Source: Dysgonomonadaceae bacterium PH5-43 (GTDB taxonomy: Bacteria; Bacteroidota; Bacteroidia; Bacteroidales; Azobacteroidaceae). From it: a DNA stretch of 64,000 bases. Both the position numbers and the translations under genes were made by a program. Each line of letters starts with the position of its first letter. Position 1 is the stretch's first letter. Shown piece by piece: positions 33,791-43,369 of this stretch. A model generated the notes under the pieces. The model did not search any database. It was not told the origin of the DNA and saw only the letters and a list, made by a program, of their open reading frames with translations. The stretch is from positions 18,724 through 82,723 of the forward strand of contig JARXWK010000012.1 in assembly GCA_029916745.1 (NCBI GenBank), in the 5' to 3' direction.

Positions 33791-35440
33791 ATGACAAAAA
33801 GTGCTTTACAAATTGCTCGTTCAGCTTACGAGCCTAAAGTTCCTAAAACACTAAAAGGAAATGTGAAAATTCAAGAGGGCGAAGCTACTCAATCGGTTTC
33901 AGACCAAGAAGACGTTAAAATGCTTTTCCCAAATACTTACGGTATGCCTATCGTGAAATTTGTGGAAGGTACAGAGAAACAAAATAATGCTCCTATCAAT
34001 GTAGGTGTAATATTGTCGGGCGGACAAGCTCCAGGCGGACATAATGTTATTGCTGGTATCTTCGATGGTATTAAGAATATGAACTCAGATAGTCGTCTTT
34101 ATGGATTTATTTTAGGTCCTGGCGGTTTAGTTGATCATAAATATATGGAACTAACTTCTGATATTATAGATGAATATCGTAATACTGGTGGTTTTGATAT
34201 GATTGGCTCTGGAAGAACTAAATTAGAAACAAAAGAGCAATTTGATAAAGGTCTTGAAATTCTTAAAAAACTAAACATCTCAGCTTTAGTTATTATTGGA
34301 GGAGATGATTCGAACACTAACGCTTGTGTGTTGGCTGAATATTATGCTCAAATAGGTGCTGGTGTTCAGGTTATTGGTTGTCCTAAAACTATTGATGGAG
34401 ACTTGAAAAACGAAATGATTGAAACTTCTTTCGGTTTTGATACAGCGTGTAAAGTTTATTCAGAAGTAATAGGTAACATACAACGCGACTGTAATTCGGC
34501 TCGTAAATATTGGCACTTTATTAAACTTATGGGTCGTTCGGCTTCTCATATCGCTTTAGAGTGCGCTTTACAAGTTCAACCTAACGTATGTATTGTATCA
34601 GAAGAAGTAGAAGCAAAAAATCTATCTTTAGATGATGTTGTACAATATGTAGCTGACATTGTAGCAAAAAGAGCTGAAAATGGAAACAACTTCGGAACTG
34701 TTCTTATTCCCGAAGGGTTAATAGAGTTTATTCCAGCAATGAAAGTTCTTATCGCAGAGCTTAACGACTATCTTGCTTGTTATGAAGAAGAGTTCAAACG
34801 CATCAAACGTTCGCACAGAAGAGCTCATATTATAGATAAGTTGAGCCCAGCAAACTCTAAAATATATGCAAGCCTTCCTGAAAACGTAGCTCTTCAGTTA
34901 ACAATGGATAGAGACCCACACGGAAACGTACAAGTGTCTTTAATTGAAACAGAAAAGTTATTAGCAGAAATGGTAGGTAACCGTTTAGCAGAAATGGCTA
35001 AAGAAGGTAAGTTTAATGGTAAGTTTGCAACACAAGTTCACTTCTTCGGTTACGAAGGACGTTGTGCTGCGCCATCTAACTACGATGCCGACTATTGTTA
35101 TTCATTAGGATATACAGCTTCAACATTAATAGGAGCAGGTAAAACAGGTTATATGTCGTCGGTAAGAAACACAACAGCACCTGCTGCCGAATGGATTGCT
35201 GGAGGTGTGCCTATTACTATGATGATGAATATGGAACGTCGTCACGGAGAAATGAAACCAGTTATCCAAAAAGCATTAGTTAAGTTAGATGGAGCACCAT
35301 TCAAAACATTTGCTTCACAAAGAGATGCTTGGGCAGTAAACACAGACTATGTGTATCCTGGTCCAATTCAATATTTTGGTCCTACAGAAGTTTGCGACCA
35401 GCCAACAAAAACATTAACTATTGAGCAAGCTCAAAAATAA
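33791..35440 (+). CDS. pfp: Diphosphate-fructose-6-phosphate 1-phosphotransferase (PPi-PFK)
   Basis: Interconverts fructose 6-phosphate and fructose 1,6-bisphosphate using pyrophosphate, reversible glycolysis typical of Bacteroidales. The 549 residues are of the long plant-type form. The motif '[11 protein letters not shown]' has Asp where ATP enzymes have Gly, and '[12 protein letters not shown]' has the PPi-specific Lys. '[14 protein letters not shown]' also fits. The ATG at 33791 follows an A-rich RBS region. No exact TAnnTTTG box was found upstream. Confidence 0.95.
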   Translation: MTKSALQIARSAYEPKVPKTLKGNVKIQEGEATQSVSDQEDVKMLFPNTYGMPIVKFVEGTEKQNNAPINVGVILSGGQAPGGHNVIAGIFDGIKNMNSDSRLYGFILGPGGLVDHKYMELTSDIIDEYRNTGGFDMIGSGRTKLETKEQFDKGLEILKKLNISALVIIGGDDSNTNACVLAEYYAQIGAGVQVIGCPKTIDGDLKNEMIETSFGFDTACKVYSEVIGNIQRDCNSARKYWHFIKLMGRSASHIALECALQVQPNVCIVSEEVEAKNLSLDDVVQYVADIVAKRAENGNNFGTVLIPEGLIEFIPAMKVLIAELNDYLACYEEEFKRIKRSHRRAHIIDKLSPANSKIYASLPENVALQLTMDRDPHGNVQVSLIETEKLLAEMVGNRLAEMAKEGKFNGKFATQVHFFGYEGRCAAPSNYDADYCYSLGYTASTLIGAGKTGYMSSVRNTTAPAAEWIAGGVPITMMMNMERRHGEMKPVIQKALVKLDGAPFKTFASQRDAWAVNTDYVYPGPIQYFGPTEVCDQPTKTLTIEQAQK

Positions 35441-35456
35441 TGTTTGAGAAATGAAT

Positions 35457-35486
35457 AGAAGAGATGTGGCTTGCCGCATCTCTTCT
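35457..35486 (+). terminator. Hairpin after the PPi-PFK gene
   Basis: AGAAGAGATG pairs perfectly with CATCTCTTCT around a 10-base loop; no T-run follows, so termination is likely but not certain. Confidence 0.6.
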
Positions 35487-35545
35487 GCATTATTGGGTTT
35501 AACTTATTGATTATTTCAATTCAGTATTAATTATTAATTAAAAAC

Positions 35546-36949
35546 ATGGGTGGTTTTTTCGGAACGATTTCAAAAGGTGAGTGTGTAGATGATTTGTATT
35601 ACGGTACAGACTATAATTCTCACATGGGTACTAAGCGAGGTGGCTTATGTACGTGGACAGGTGAAGGCTTGCAACGCTCTATTCATAATTTAGAAAATTC
35701 TTATTTTAGAACTAAGTTTGAAGGCGACTTAAATAAATTTACAGGAAAGTCGGGAATAGGCGTAATAAGTGATACTGACCCTCAGCCTATAGTAATGAAT
35801 TCGCATCTCGGTAAGTATGCGGTGGTTACTGTGGCTAAGATTAATAATCTCGATGAATTGGAAGCGAGATTAATAGATAGAGGACAGCATTTCTCTGAAT
35901 TAAGTTCTGGGCAAACTAATCCAACCGAATTGGTAGCCTTGCTTATCGAAGAAGGTAAAACATTTGAAGAAGGTATAGAAAATGTTTTTAATTCTGTAGT
36001 AGGTTCGTGTACCTTATTAGTATTAACAGAAAACGGAATTATTGCAGCTCGAGACAAACTCGGAAGAATACCAGTTATATTAGGTAAGAAAGAAGGGGCA
36101 ATGTGTGTTTCTAACGAGCCTTGTGGTTATTCTAATCTTGGTTATGAGGTAGAATACGATTTAGGGCCGGCAGAAATTGTTCGTCTAACGGCTGATGGTT
36201 TCGAACAACTAAGAAAACCTAATAAGAAGAAGCAGATTTGTTCTTTCTTATGGGTTTATTATGGTTATCCTGTTTCTAATTATGAAGGGATAAACGTAGA
36301 CCAGGTTCGCTATGCGGGCGGTACGGCTATGGCTAAAGACGATAAACAAGATGTAGACTTTGTGGCGGGTATCCCAGATTCTGGTGTAGGACACGCTTTA
36401 GGTTATGCAATAGGTAAAGGAGTTCCTTATAAAAGAGCTTTTATTAAGTACACTCCAACTTGGCCCCGAAGTTTTACTCCTGCACGTCAAGAGCAAAGAG
36501 CTTTTATTGCTAAAATGAAATTGATTCCTAACAAATCGTTATTAAAGAATAATAGAATAATATTCTGTGATGATTCGATAGTTCGTGGAACTCAATTAAA
36601 AGATAATGTAAATATATTGTACGATTATGGAGCGAAAGAAGTACATATGCGTATAGCTTGTCCTCCGTTGTTGTATGCTTGTCCTTTCCTTAATTTCACA
36701 GCTTCTAAATCAACATTAGAATTGATAACTCGAAGAATAATAAAAGACATAGAAGGAGAAGACGACAAGAATTTAGAACTATATCAAAAGACCGACTCTC
36801 CTCAGTATAATAAGTTGGTTGATGAAATAAGAAAAAACTTAAACATAACAACTCTGAAGTTTAATTCGTTAGAAAATCTTGTGGCATCTATTGGATTGCC
36901 TAAAGAGCAACTGTGTACTCACTGTTGGGACGGAACAAGCTACTTCTAA
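35546..36949 (+). CDS. Amidophosphoribosyltransferase-like protein without N-terminal cysteine
   Basis: PurF-related protein of 467 residues. The N-terminal Ntn-type glutaminase domain (about 1-230) is recognisable ('GGFFGTISK', 'HMGTKRGGL', 'GKSGIGVISD'). The PRTase domain has the PRPP loop 'IIFCDDSIVRGTQ' near residue 345. In true PurF the protein starts with a catalytic Cys after Met; here the start is Met-Gly-Gly, so glutamine hydrolysis by that residue is impossible. The rest of both domains is well preserved, so it may use ammonia or have another role. C-terminal 'LCTHCWDG' is another cysteine pair. A similar Cys-less paralogue is, as I recall, common in Bacteroidales. Confidence 0.85.
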   Translation: MGGFFGTISKGECVDDLYYGTDYNSHMGTKRGGLCTWTGEGLQRSIHNLENSYFRTKFEGDLNKFTGKSGIGVISDTDPQPIVMNSHLGKYAVVTVAKINNLDELEARLIDRGQHFSELSSGQTNPTELVALLIEEGKTFEEGIENVFNSVVGSCTLLVLTENGIIAARDKLGRIPVILGKKEGAMCVSNEPCGYSNLGYEVEYDLGPAEIVRLTADGFEQLRKPNKKKQICSFLWVYYGYPVSNYEGINVDQVRYAGGTAMAKDDKQDVDFVAGIPDSGVGHALGYAIGKGVPYKRAFIKYTPTWPRSFTPARQEQRAFIAKMKLIPNKSLLKNNRIIFCDDSIVRGTQLKDNVNILYDYGAKEVHMRIACPPLLYACPFLNFTASKSTLELITRRIIKDIEGEDDKNLELYQKTDSPQYNKLVDEIRKNLNITTLKFNSLENLVASIGLPKEQLCTHCWDGTSYF

Positions 36950-36960
36950 TTAAAGTATAT

Positions 36961-37000
36961 AGGGATTAGTATTACTATGTATAGAGTAATATTAATCCCT
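36961..37000 (+). terminator. Hairpin after the PurF-like gene
   Basis: AGGGATTAGTATTACT pairs with AGTAATATTAATCCCT (one G-U) with an 8-base loop; weak T content afterwards. Confidence 0.6.
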
Positions 37001-37088
37001 AATTCTATTCAGACCCTTGAGTTTTCATTTCGGCGCTTAAAATAATCACTTCGGTATGCTTGTGGTAGTAGGCTATAATAATATACCG

Positions 37089-37096
37089 TAACTTTG
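37089..37096 (+). promoter_or_regulatory. -7 box of the LytS/LytTR operon
   Basis: TAACTTTG, exact TAnnTTTG. It gives a leader of about 170 bases before the kinase gene. Confidence 0.5.
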
Positions 37097-37103
37097 TATC
37101 ATC

Positions 37104-37275
37104 AAACAAGAGATAAAGTTAGATTGTGAGATATAGGAAAAGTGGTTATCCCGACGAAATGTTTATGTTATATTAGAGTTACACCGGGTCTTTAATATTT
37201 AGTAGTTCATAAAGCAAGAGAGAGTTAGTTTATAAGTAGTTGGGATAACCTCCTCTATCTAAAATCATAAATGAA
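37104..37275 (+). promoter_or_regulatory. Long leader with a long-range stem
   Basis: GGTTATCCC (37144-37152) is perfectly complementary to GGGATAACC (37242-37250), 89 bases apart, in the untranslated region of the histidine kinase gene. The 3' arm lies about 26 bases before the start codon and could affect translation. No known riboswitch was recognised. Confidence 0.4.
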
Positions 37276-38406
37276 ATGCACCCTAATTCTTATTCAAAAT
37301 TCGATGGTTACGGAAAAAAGGCAGCTTTGCACTTATCCCTTATAATAGGTATTATTCTTACTATAATAATGCTTATTGCTTTTTTATATGCTCGGTCGAG
37401 AGATTTGGGTGTAGAACATTCCTTGTCAGATTTCTTTTCAGTTAAATCAGCATTTACATTTATAACAAACACCCTGATGCTGTATGTACTCTTCTTGTTT
37501 CAATTTTCAATTATAAGAAGATCTCATAAGCAAGGGAAGAAAAATGTTTTTATTATTATAGCCGGGTCTTTGTTGTTATTGTTTATATTGAGTCCTTTCT
37601 TGTCGGCTCTTCAATGGCGTTTGTTTGTAGAACGTATAGAGCGTGTACCGCAAGATGCTTATATTGTTCTAAATCTTATAAAGGATATGATATTGTTAGT
37701 TATAGCCTTCTTGTTTACAGCACTTATGTATACGTGGAATCAACACAGAAAAGTTTTAATAGAAAACCAAGAACTAACAGTTGTAAGTCTTCAGAATAGA
37801 TACGATGCTCTTAAAAATCAAATAGATCCTCATTTTCTTTTTAACTCTCTGAATACACTTAATGGCTTGATTGGTTACGAAGACGATAAAGCACACGAAT
37901 ATTTAGCTCAGCTTTCGTCGGTATTCAGATATACAATGCAGAATAAGAATATTATGCAGCTTGTAGACGAACTAAAATTCATTTGTTCTTATTCGTCGAT
38001 GTTGGAGATTCGGTATCACGATGGATTAAATATAAAAGTAGATATAGAAGATAAGTATCTCGAATACTTTATTTTGCCGTTCGGTTTGCAAGTTTTGGTA
38101 GAAAATGCAGTTAAACACAATGTTATAAGCAGTAAATATCCTTTACAGATTACAATAGAAACAACCGACGACGCTATAATAAGAGTAACAAACAATATTC
38201 GACTAAAACCTTCGTCTCCGACAGGAGGAGGTATTGGTTTGGCTAATCTTAACGAAAGGTATATGCTTATATTCAACAAAGAAATAAATATTAATCAAGA
38301 AGACGATTGTTTTATAGTAGAAATTCCTCTAATAAAGAAGTTAGAAAAACAATTTAATGAAATAGAAGTAACATCTAATGGTAAAGGCTGTAATTGTAGA
38401 AGATGA
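37276..38406 (+). CDS. LytS-type sensor histidine kinase
   Basis: A 376-residue membrane kinase with four helices (about residues 15-37, 57-78, 90-112, 128-150), a short coiled linker and the His_kinase domain. The latter has the phospho-His in 'NQIDPHFLFNSLNTLNGL' and an ATPase domain with 'LQVLVENAVKHN' and 'GGGIGLANLNERY'. The C-terminus ends KGCNCRR. No large sensor domain is present, so the signal is probably sensed in the membrane. The response-regulator gene overlaps its end by 29 bases, so the two are coexpressed. Confidence 0.92.
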   Translation: MHPNSYSKFDGYGKKAALHLSLIIGIILTIIMLIAFLYARSRDLGVEHSLSDFFSVKSAFTFITNTLMLYVLFLFQFSIIRRSHKQGKKNVFIIIAGSLLLLFILSPFLSALQWRLFVERIERVPQDAYIVLNLIKDMILLVIAFLFTALMYTWNQHRKVLIENQELTVVSLQNRYDALKNQIDPHFLFNSLNTLNGLIGYEDDKAHEYLAQLSSVFRYTMQNKNIMQLVDELKFICSYSSMLEIRYHDGLNIKVDIEDKYLEYFILPFGLQVLVENAVKHNVISSKYPLQITIETTDDAIIRVTNNIRLKPSSPTGGGIGLANLNERYMLIFNKEININQEDDCFIVEIPLIKKLEKQFNEIEVTSNGKGCNCRR

Positions 38407-39151
38407 GTTTGTGGCTGCGCAAAGCTTAAAACGCTTGATAAATTCGGTAGACGAAAATATTCAAGTGGTTGCAGTGTTGCAGAGTGTAGAAGAAAGCATA
38501 GAATGGTTCTCTCTAAACTCTCACCCAGAATTGGTGTTTATGGATATACACTTAGCCGATGGCTCTTCTTTTTCTATCTTTGAAAAGATAAAGATAGAGT
38601 CTCCTATAATATTTACTACAGCCTACGACGAATACTCACTGAAAGCCTTCGAAGTAAATAGTATTGATTATTTATTAAAGCCAATAAGCAAACAAAATTT
38701 AGAACGAAGCCTTAATAAACTGAAAAGTTTATCGCACAATCAACCCGATAATGAAAAATTAATATCTAATCTTCTTGAAACTATCAATATGGGGAAAGAG
38801 AGTTATAAGTCTCATTTTCTTATTCCGCATAAAGATAAGTTAATACCATTGTCGACCGATCAGATTGCGTTTATTTATTCTGAATACAAGATGGCTAAAC
38901 TTGTAACTTTCAAACAGCAAACTTATACGTTGGATATGTCGTTAGACGAAATATATAGGCAACTAAACCCAGATGTGTTTTTCCGAGCAAACCGACAATA
39001 TATCTTGTCGCATACATCTATCGACGATATAACAATATGGTTTGGAGGTAAACTGTCGGTAAACCTTATTTTGCCTGTAGCTGAAAAGATAATAGTTAGC
39101 AGAGCAAGAGTTGCCGAATTTAAGAACTGGTTTACGAATAAAGGAACGTAA
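38378..39151 (+). CDS. LytTR response regulator
   Basis: A 257-residue regulator with a receiver domain (about 1-120, phospho-acceptor Asp in 'LVFMDIHLADGSS', Lys in 'LLKPIS'). A LytTR DNA-binding domain follows at about 150-255 ('HKDKLIPLSTDQIAFIYSE', 'FFRANRQYILS'). Cognate to the overlapping LytS-type kinase. Targets are not evident here. The stop is followed by copy 2 of the promoter-hairpin cassette. Confidence 0.93.
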   Translation: MVKAVIVEDEFVAAQSLKRLINSVDENIQVVAVLQSVEESIEWFSLNSHPELVFMDIHLADGSSFSIFEKIKIESPIIFTTAYDEYSLKAFEVNSIDYLLKPISKQNLERSLNKLKSLSHNQPDNEKLISNLLETINMGKESYKSHFLIPHKDKLIPLSTDQIAFIYSEYKMAKLVTFKQQTYTLDMSLDEIYRQLNPDVFFRANRQYILSHTSIDDITIWFGGKLSVNLILPVAEKIIVSRARVAEFKNWFTNKGT

Positions 39152-39156
39152 ACTAA

Positions 39157-39250
39157 TGTTAACTCGCACTTGACAAGAGCCTTTTTATTTTGTATATTTG
39201 CATAAGCAAAAGTGTAAAGCCTCCGAGAGATTAGCTCTTGGGGGCTTTTT
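39157..39250 (+). ncRNA. Candidate small RNA cassette, copy 2 (promoter plus hairpin)
   Basis: Homologous to 11950-12044. TTG at 39170-39172, 20 bases, TATATTTG at 39193-39200, then a short transcript ending in a 14-bp stem (AAAGCCTCCGAGAG, 39216-39229, with CTCTTGGGGGCTTT, 39235-39248). Against copy 1, stem bases differ but pairing is kept through G-U wobbles, which supports a functional RNA hairpin. Confidence 0.55.
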
Positions 39251-39454
39251 ATTGTGTGCGTTGGTGAAAATTACAGTACGTTTTAGCAGAAAAACACCGA
39301 GTTTTAGTTAGGGAGACACCGAGTTGAAAAATAAACTCACTGAGATATTTTTGTGATGTACTGAGTTTGTCGAAAAAAGTCTTTGTGTGGTCGGTAAAGC
39401 AAAGTTTGAGTCTTTGCGTTTATGGTTAAAGATTGCAAAATGAGGTTAAAGTTA
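39251..39454 (+). repeat. Conserved tail of the small-RNA cassette, copy 2
   Basis: About 200 bases sharing ordered blocks with 12045-12248: ACCGAGTTTT/AAACTCACTGAG, AAAAAAGTCTTTG, and two GGTTAAAG motifs 20 bp apart (39424 and 39444) in GGTTAAAGATTGCAAAATGA plus GGTTAAAG. Non-coding. Confidence 0.7.
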
Positions 39455-39497
39455 GTACCGTAAGACTTTAAGATCTACCTATAAATGTGTCGTATAT

Positions 39498-39531
39498 AAA
39501 AAATCCTCAACTCTTGCGAACTGAGGATTTT
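39498..39531 (-). terminator. Terminator of tRNA-Lys
   Basis: On the minus strand AAATCCTCAG pairs with TTGAGGATTT (mostly perfect) and a T-run follows, 6 bases beyond the tRNA end. Confidence 0.8.
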
Positions 39532-39536
39532 GTTAG

Positions 39537-39609
39537 TGATCCGCCTGGGGCTCGAACCCAGGACCCCATCCTTAAAAGGGATGTGCTCTACCTGCTGAGC
39601 TAGCGAATC
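39537..39609 (-). tRNA. tRNA-Lys (anticodon TTT)
   Basis: A 73-base cloverleaf on the minus strand. Acceptor arms GATTCGC and GCGGATC pair over 7 bp (one T-G). The D arm is GCTCAGCAGGTAGAGC, the anticodon stem CATCC/GGATG encloses CTTTTAA, and the T arm is CTGGGTTCGAGCCCCAG. CCA is not encoded. Its own terminator follows. Confidence 0.97.
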
Positions 39610-39652
39610 TCCTATTTGACTAAAAACGAGTGCGAAGGTAAAATAAATTTTC

Positions 39653-39660
39653 TATCTTTG
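39653..39660 (+). promoter_or_regulatory. -7 box of the ettA operon
   Basis: TATCTTTG, 31 bases before the ATG at 39692; probably also serves the downstream overlapping genes. Confidence 0.6.
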
Positions 39661-39691
39661 CAAAATAAATTAGAAATTTGATGTAAAAAAT

Positions 39692-41377
39692 ATGGCTGAC
39701 GACAAAAAAATTATTTTTTCAATGGTGGGAGTAAGCAAAACTTTCCCTCCTCATAAGCAAGTGCTGAAAGATATTTATCTTTCTTTTTATTATGGTGCAA
39801 AAATCGGAATTATAGGATTGAATGGTTCTGGGAAATCAACTTTATTGAAGATAATAGCAGGTGTTGAAAAAGAATATCAAGGCGATGTTGTGTTTTCTTC
39901 TGGCTATTCGGTGGGTTTGCTCGAACAAGAACCACAATTAGATGACGCTAAAACCGTTAAGGAAATAGTACAAGAAGGTGTTCAGGAAACAATGAACATA
40001 CTGAAAGAATACGAAGCGATAAATGAAAAATTTGGATTGCCCGAGTATTACGAAGATGCAGATAAGATGGATCAGTTATTTGCACGTCAGGCAGAGCTTC
40101 AAGATAAGATAGATGCTTCAGATGCTTGGAACATAGATAGTAAATTAGAGCGTGCTATGGACGCATTGCGCTGTCCGCCCGAAGATCAAATTGTAGGAAC
40201 TCTTTCTGGAGGAGAAAGACGTAGGGTGGCTCTTTGTCGTTTATTGCTACAACAACCAGATATTTTATTGTTAGATGAGCCTACCAACCACTTAGATGCA
40301 GAGTCGATAGATTGGTTAGAGCAACATTTACAACAATATGCAGGAACTGTAATCTGTATAACTCACGATAGATATTTCTTAGATCACGTAGCGGGTTGGA
40401 TACTTGAGTTGGATAGGGGAGAAGGTATACCTTGGAAAGGTAATTATACATCTTGGTTGGATCAGAAAACAACTCGAATGGCTCAAGAGGAAAAGCAAGC
40501 AAGCAAAAGACGCAAAACTTTAGAACGAGAACTTGAGTGGTCGAAGATGGCTCCTAAGGCTCGTCAGGCTAAGGGTAAAGCTCGTCTTAATTCTTACGAA
40601 CAACTACTTAATCAGGATACTAAAGAAAGAGAAGAAAAACTTGAAATATTTATTCCTAACGGACCTCGTTTGGGTAACAAAGTAATTGAAGCCGTTAATG
40701 TTGCTAAAGCTTTTGGCGATAAACTGTTGTACGACAAGCTAAATTTTATGCTGCCTCCTAATGGAATAGTAGGAATTATAGGACCTAATGGTGCTGGTAA
40801 AACAACCTTGTTCCGTTTAATTATGGGCTTAGATACGCCCGATGGAGGAACTTTTGAGGTTGGAGAAACTGTAAAAATAGGGTATGTAGACCAGTCGCAC
40901 GCTGATATCGACCCTGATAAAACTGTTTATGAAGTAGTTTCGGGAGGAACAGAATTTATAAGAGTGGCTGGCAAAGAAATAAATTCAAGAGCTTATTTAG
41001 GTAGGTTTAACTTTAATGGAGCAGATCAAGAAAAGAAATGTGGTGTGTTGTCTGGAGGAGAGCGTAATCGCTTACATCTTGCGCTTACTCTTAAATCGGA
41101 AGCTAATGTGCTTTTGTTAGATGAACCAACAAACGATATAGACGTAAACACTCTAAGAGCTTTGGAAGAAGGTTTGGAGAATTTTGCAGGTTGTGCAGTT
41201 GTTATTTCTCACGATAGATGGTTCTTAGATAGAATTTGTACTCATATTCTTGCATTTGAAGGCGACTCTGAAGTATTCTACTTCGAGGGTTCGTATTCAG
41301 AATACGAAGAAAACAAAAAGAAACGCTTAGGTAACGTAGAACCTAAGAGAGTAAGATACCGTAAGTTAATGGAATGA
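39692..41377 (+). CDS. ettA: Energy-dependent translational throttle EttA (ABC-F)
   Basis: An ABC-F protein of 561 residues with two ATPase domains and no membrane part. Walker A sites are 'GLNGSGKST' and 'GPNGAGKTT', signatures 'LSGGERRRVALC' and 'LSGGERNRLHLA', and Walker B sites 'LLLDEPTNHLDAES' and 'LLLDEPTNDIDVNT'. An arm and basic linker separate them ('SKMAPKARQAKGKARL'). EttA binds the ribosomal E site and gates translation by energy state. Its stop overlaps coaX by 4 bases. Confidence 0.95.
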   Translation: MADDKKIIFSMVGVSKTFPPHKQVLKDIYLSFYYGAKIGIIGLNGSGKSTLLKIIAGVEKEYQGDVVFSSGYSVGLLEQEPQLDDAKTVKEIVQEGVQETMNILKEYEAINEKFGLPEYYEDADKMDQLFARQAELQDKIDASDAWNIDSKLERAMDALRCPPEDQIVGTLSGGERRRVALCRLLLQQPDILLLDEPTNHLDAESIDWLEQHLQQYAGTVICITHDRYFLDHVAGWILELDRGEGIPWKGNYTSWLDQKTTRMAQEEKQASKRRKTLERELEWSKMAPKARQAKGKARLNSYEQLLNQDTKEREEKLEIFIPNGPRLGNKVIEAVNVAKAFGDKLLYDKLNFMLPPNGIVGIIGPNGAGKTTLFRLIMGLDTPDGGTFEVGETVKIGYVDQSHADIDPDKTVYEVVSGGTEFIRVAGKEINSRAYLGRFNFNGADQEKKCGVLSGGERNRLHLALTLKSEANVLLLDEPTNDIDVNTLRALEEGLENFAGCAVVISHDRWFLDRICTHILAFEGDSEVFYFEGSYSEYEENKKKRLGNVEPKRVRYRKLME

Positions 41378-42099
41378 GTAATCTGGTGATTGATAGAGGG
41401 AACTCTTCTTTTAAGGTGGCCGTATTTAAAGACGATGAGTTGATAAAACTATTTGTCTCGGATAGCTTAACGGAAGAGTTTCTTAGTGAAATTATTGATG
41501 CATATTCTATTAAAGCAGGGATTTTATCGACTGTAGTTAGTATTAATCCTTCGGTAATAGAGTTTTTGCACAATAAATTGTTGTCGTTTTACGAACTTAC
41601 TAATAAGTTAACTACTCCTTTAATAATAGATTACAAAACTCCCGAAAGCTTAGGAATGGATAGGCTTGCGGCAGCGGTAGGAGCTTACAGTTTGCGTAAA
41701 GGACAAGATTTATTAATTATAGACGCAGGAACAGCCATTACCATAGATTATGTTTCGGCAGGAGGTGTATATAAAGGAGGAAATATTTCGCCTGGAGTGG
41801 ATTTGCGATTTAAGGCTTTGAATAGTTATACAGATAAATTGCCTTTAGTAACAGAAGATGGAGATATTCCTTGTTTTGGTTATAATACGGAAACAGCAAT
41901 AAGGTCGGGTGTAATAGGCGGAATTGTTAGAGAATTAGATTCTTATATTGACGAATATAAAAAAAATAAAAATGTTTTCGCTTTTTTAACAGGAGGTTGC
42001 TCTTTTTACTTTGATAGTAAATTAAAAAACCGCATCTTTGCAGACGGAAATTTAGTTCTTAAGGGATTAAATGAAATTTTGAATTATCAATATGATTAA
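41374..42099 (+). CDS. coaX: Type III pantothenate kinase
   Basis: First step of coenzyme A synthesis. The 241 residues show the actin-like fold motifs: 'VIDRGNSSFKVAVF' at the start, 'GMDRLAAAVGA' near residue 93, 'LLIIDAGTAITIDYV' near 110 and 'GGNISPG' near 133. The overlap with ettA (ATGA) and with the next gene (8 bases) points to one operon. Confidence 0.94.
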   Translation: MSNLVIDRGNSSFKVAVFKDDELIKLFVSDSLTEEFLSEIIDAYSIKAGILSTVVSINPSVIEFLHNKLLSFYELTNKLTTPLIIDYKTPESLGMDRLAAAVGAYSLRKGQDLLIIDAGTAITIDYVSAGGVYKGGNISPGVDLRFKALNSYTDKLPLVTEDGDIPCFGYNTETAIRSGVIGGIVRELDSYIDEYKKNKNVFAFLTGGCSFYFDSKLKNRIFADGNLVLKGLNEILNYQYD

Positions 42100-43369
42100 A
42101 ACGAAATCAGTTTTACTATTATTTTTACTGGCATTATTGCCCGTAACTATATATTCTCAAAATGTAAACACAGTATCGCCATACACTCAGTATGGTTACG
42201 GACAATTAGCAGACCCAAGTTTTGGCTCGCAAAGAGGTATGGGTGGTATAGGATACGGGCTTAGAAACTCTGAGAAGATTAATCCTTTGAACCCAGCTTC
42301 GTATTCAGCGGTAGATTCAATGACCTTTATGCTCGATTTTGCAGTTAAAGGGCAAACAGCGTGGTTGAAAGATGGTTCGACATCAAACACTAAAAACACT
42401 GCGGGTATAGAATATATAGCAATGCAATTCCCTTTGTCGCAGAAGTTAGGAATGGGCGTAGGCTTGTCTCCTGTGTCTCACGTGGGATATGAATACAGAT
42501 TAAATCAATATGTTCCTGAATTAGACACCTACGCAGCATCTACATACAAAGGAAAGGGAGGTTTCAATAAGGCGTATGCAACAGTTTCGTACAACTTTTT
42601 AGACCGTTTGTCTGTCGGAGTTAACCTTGGGTATATGTTTGGGAATATATATAAAACAGGTTATACAATGCCTGTTACATCGGGGCATCAAATAAGTTGG
42701 AACGATACAATCAATACTTCTACTTTAACGTATGAACTTGGACTTCAATATACTTTCCCATTAGAAAATAAAGATGTTGTAACAATAGGAGCGGTATTCT
42801 CTCCTAAAATTAAAATGTCTAATAAAACAAAGAAAGGAATATTAAGAACTCAGAGTGGTTCAATAATCTCTGATAGCATAGTTTCTGTGGGAAAAACTTC
42901 TTATCAGATGCCTGAAACATACTCTATAGGTTTCACTTATAATAAACCCAGAAAATTTACTCTTGGAGCCGACTTCCAATATCAACGTTGGGGCGATGCC
43001 GATTATTATGATATTACCAACTCGCAATTAACATTAACTGATAGAATGAAAATTAATGTAGGAGCGGAGTATATACCAAACTATACAGCAGGTAATGTTT
43101 TTAAGAAAATGAGATATAGAGCTGGTGCTTATTACTCTAACTCGTATGTTGAGGTTGATAATAAATATGGTTATAAAGATATGGGACTTACATTGGGATT
43201 TGGCATCCCGATGGTAGATAAACGTTCCTTTATCAATTTAGCTTTTGAATATAATATTATTAGTCCAGACAAGCGTCCTAACGCTAATATGATAGACGAA
43301 AAATATTTTAGATTTACACTTAGTTATACTTTCAACGAATTGTGGTTCTTCAAACGAAAACTTCAGTAA
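42092..43369 (+). CDS. Outer-membrane beta-barrel protein
   Basis: A 425-residue protein with a signal peptide (to about residue 23, ending IYSQN). Alternating aromatic and glycine-rich strands follow ('SPYTQYGYGQL', 'GMGVGLSPVSHVGYEY', 'YNFLDRLSVGVNLGY') and it ends in Phe-rich strands near the C-terminus. This pattern is typical of FadL/OmpP1-like barrels in Bacteroidetes. Placed between coaX and lptC with overlaps on both sides, suggesting an envelope role; the substrate is unknown. Confidence 0.82.
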   Translation: MIKTKSVLLLFLLALLPVTIYSQNVNTVSPYTQYGYGQLADPSFGSQRGMGGIGYGLRNSEKINPLNPASYSAVDSMTFMLDFAVKGQTAWLKDGSTSNTKNTAGIEYIAMQFPLSQKLGMGVGLSPVSHVGYEYRLNQYVPELDTYAASTYKGKGGFNKAYATVSYNFLDRLSVGVNLGYMFGNIYKTGYTMPVTSGHQISWNDTINTSTLTYELGLQYTFPLENKDVVTIGAVFSPKIKMSNKTKKGILRTQSGSIISDSIVSVGKTSYQMPETYSIGFTYNKPRKFTLGADFQYQRWGDADYYDITNSQLTLTDRMKINVGAEYIPNYTAGNVFKKMRYRAGAYYSNSYVEVDNKYGYKDMGLTLGFGIPMVDKRSFINLAFEYNIISPDKRPNANMIDEKYFRFTLSYTFNELWFFKRKLQ

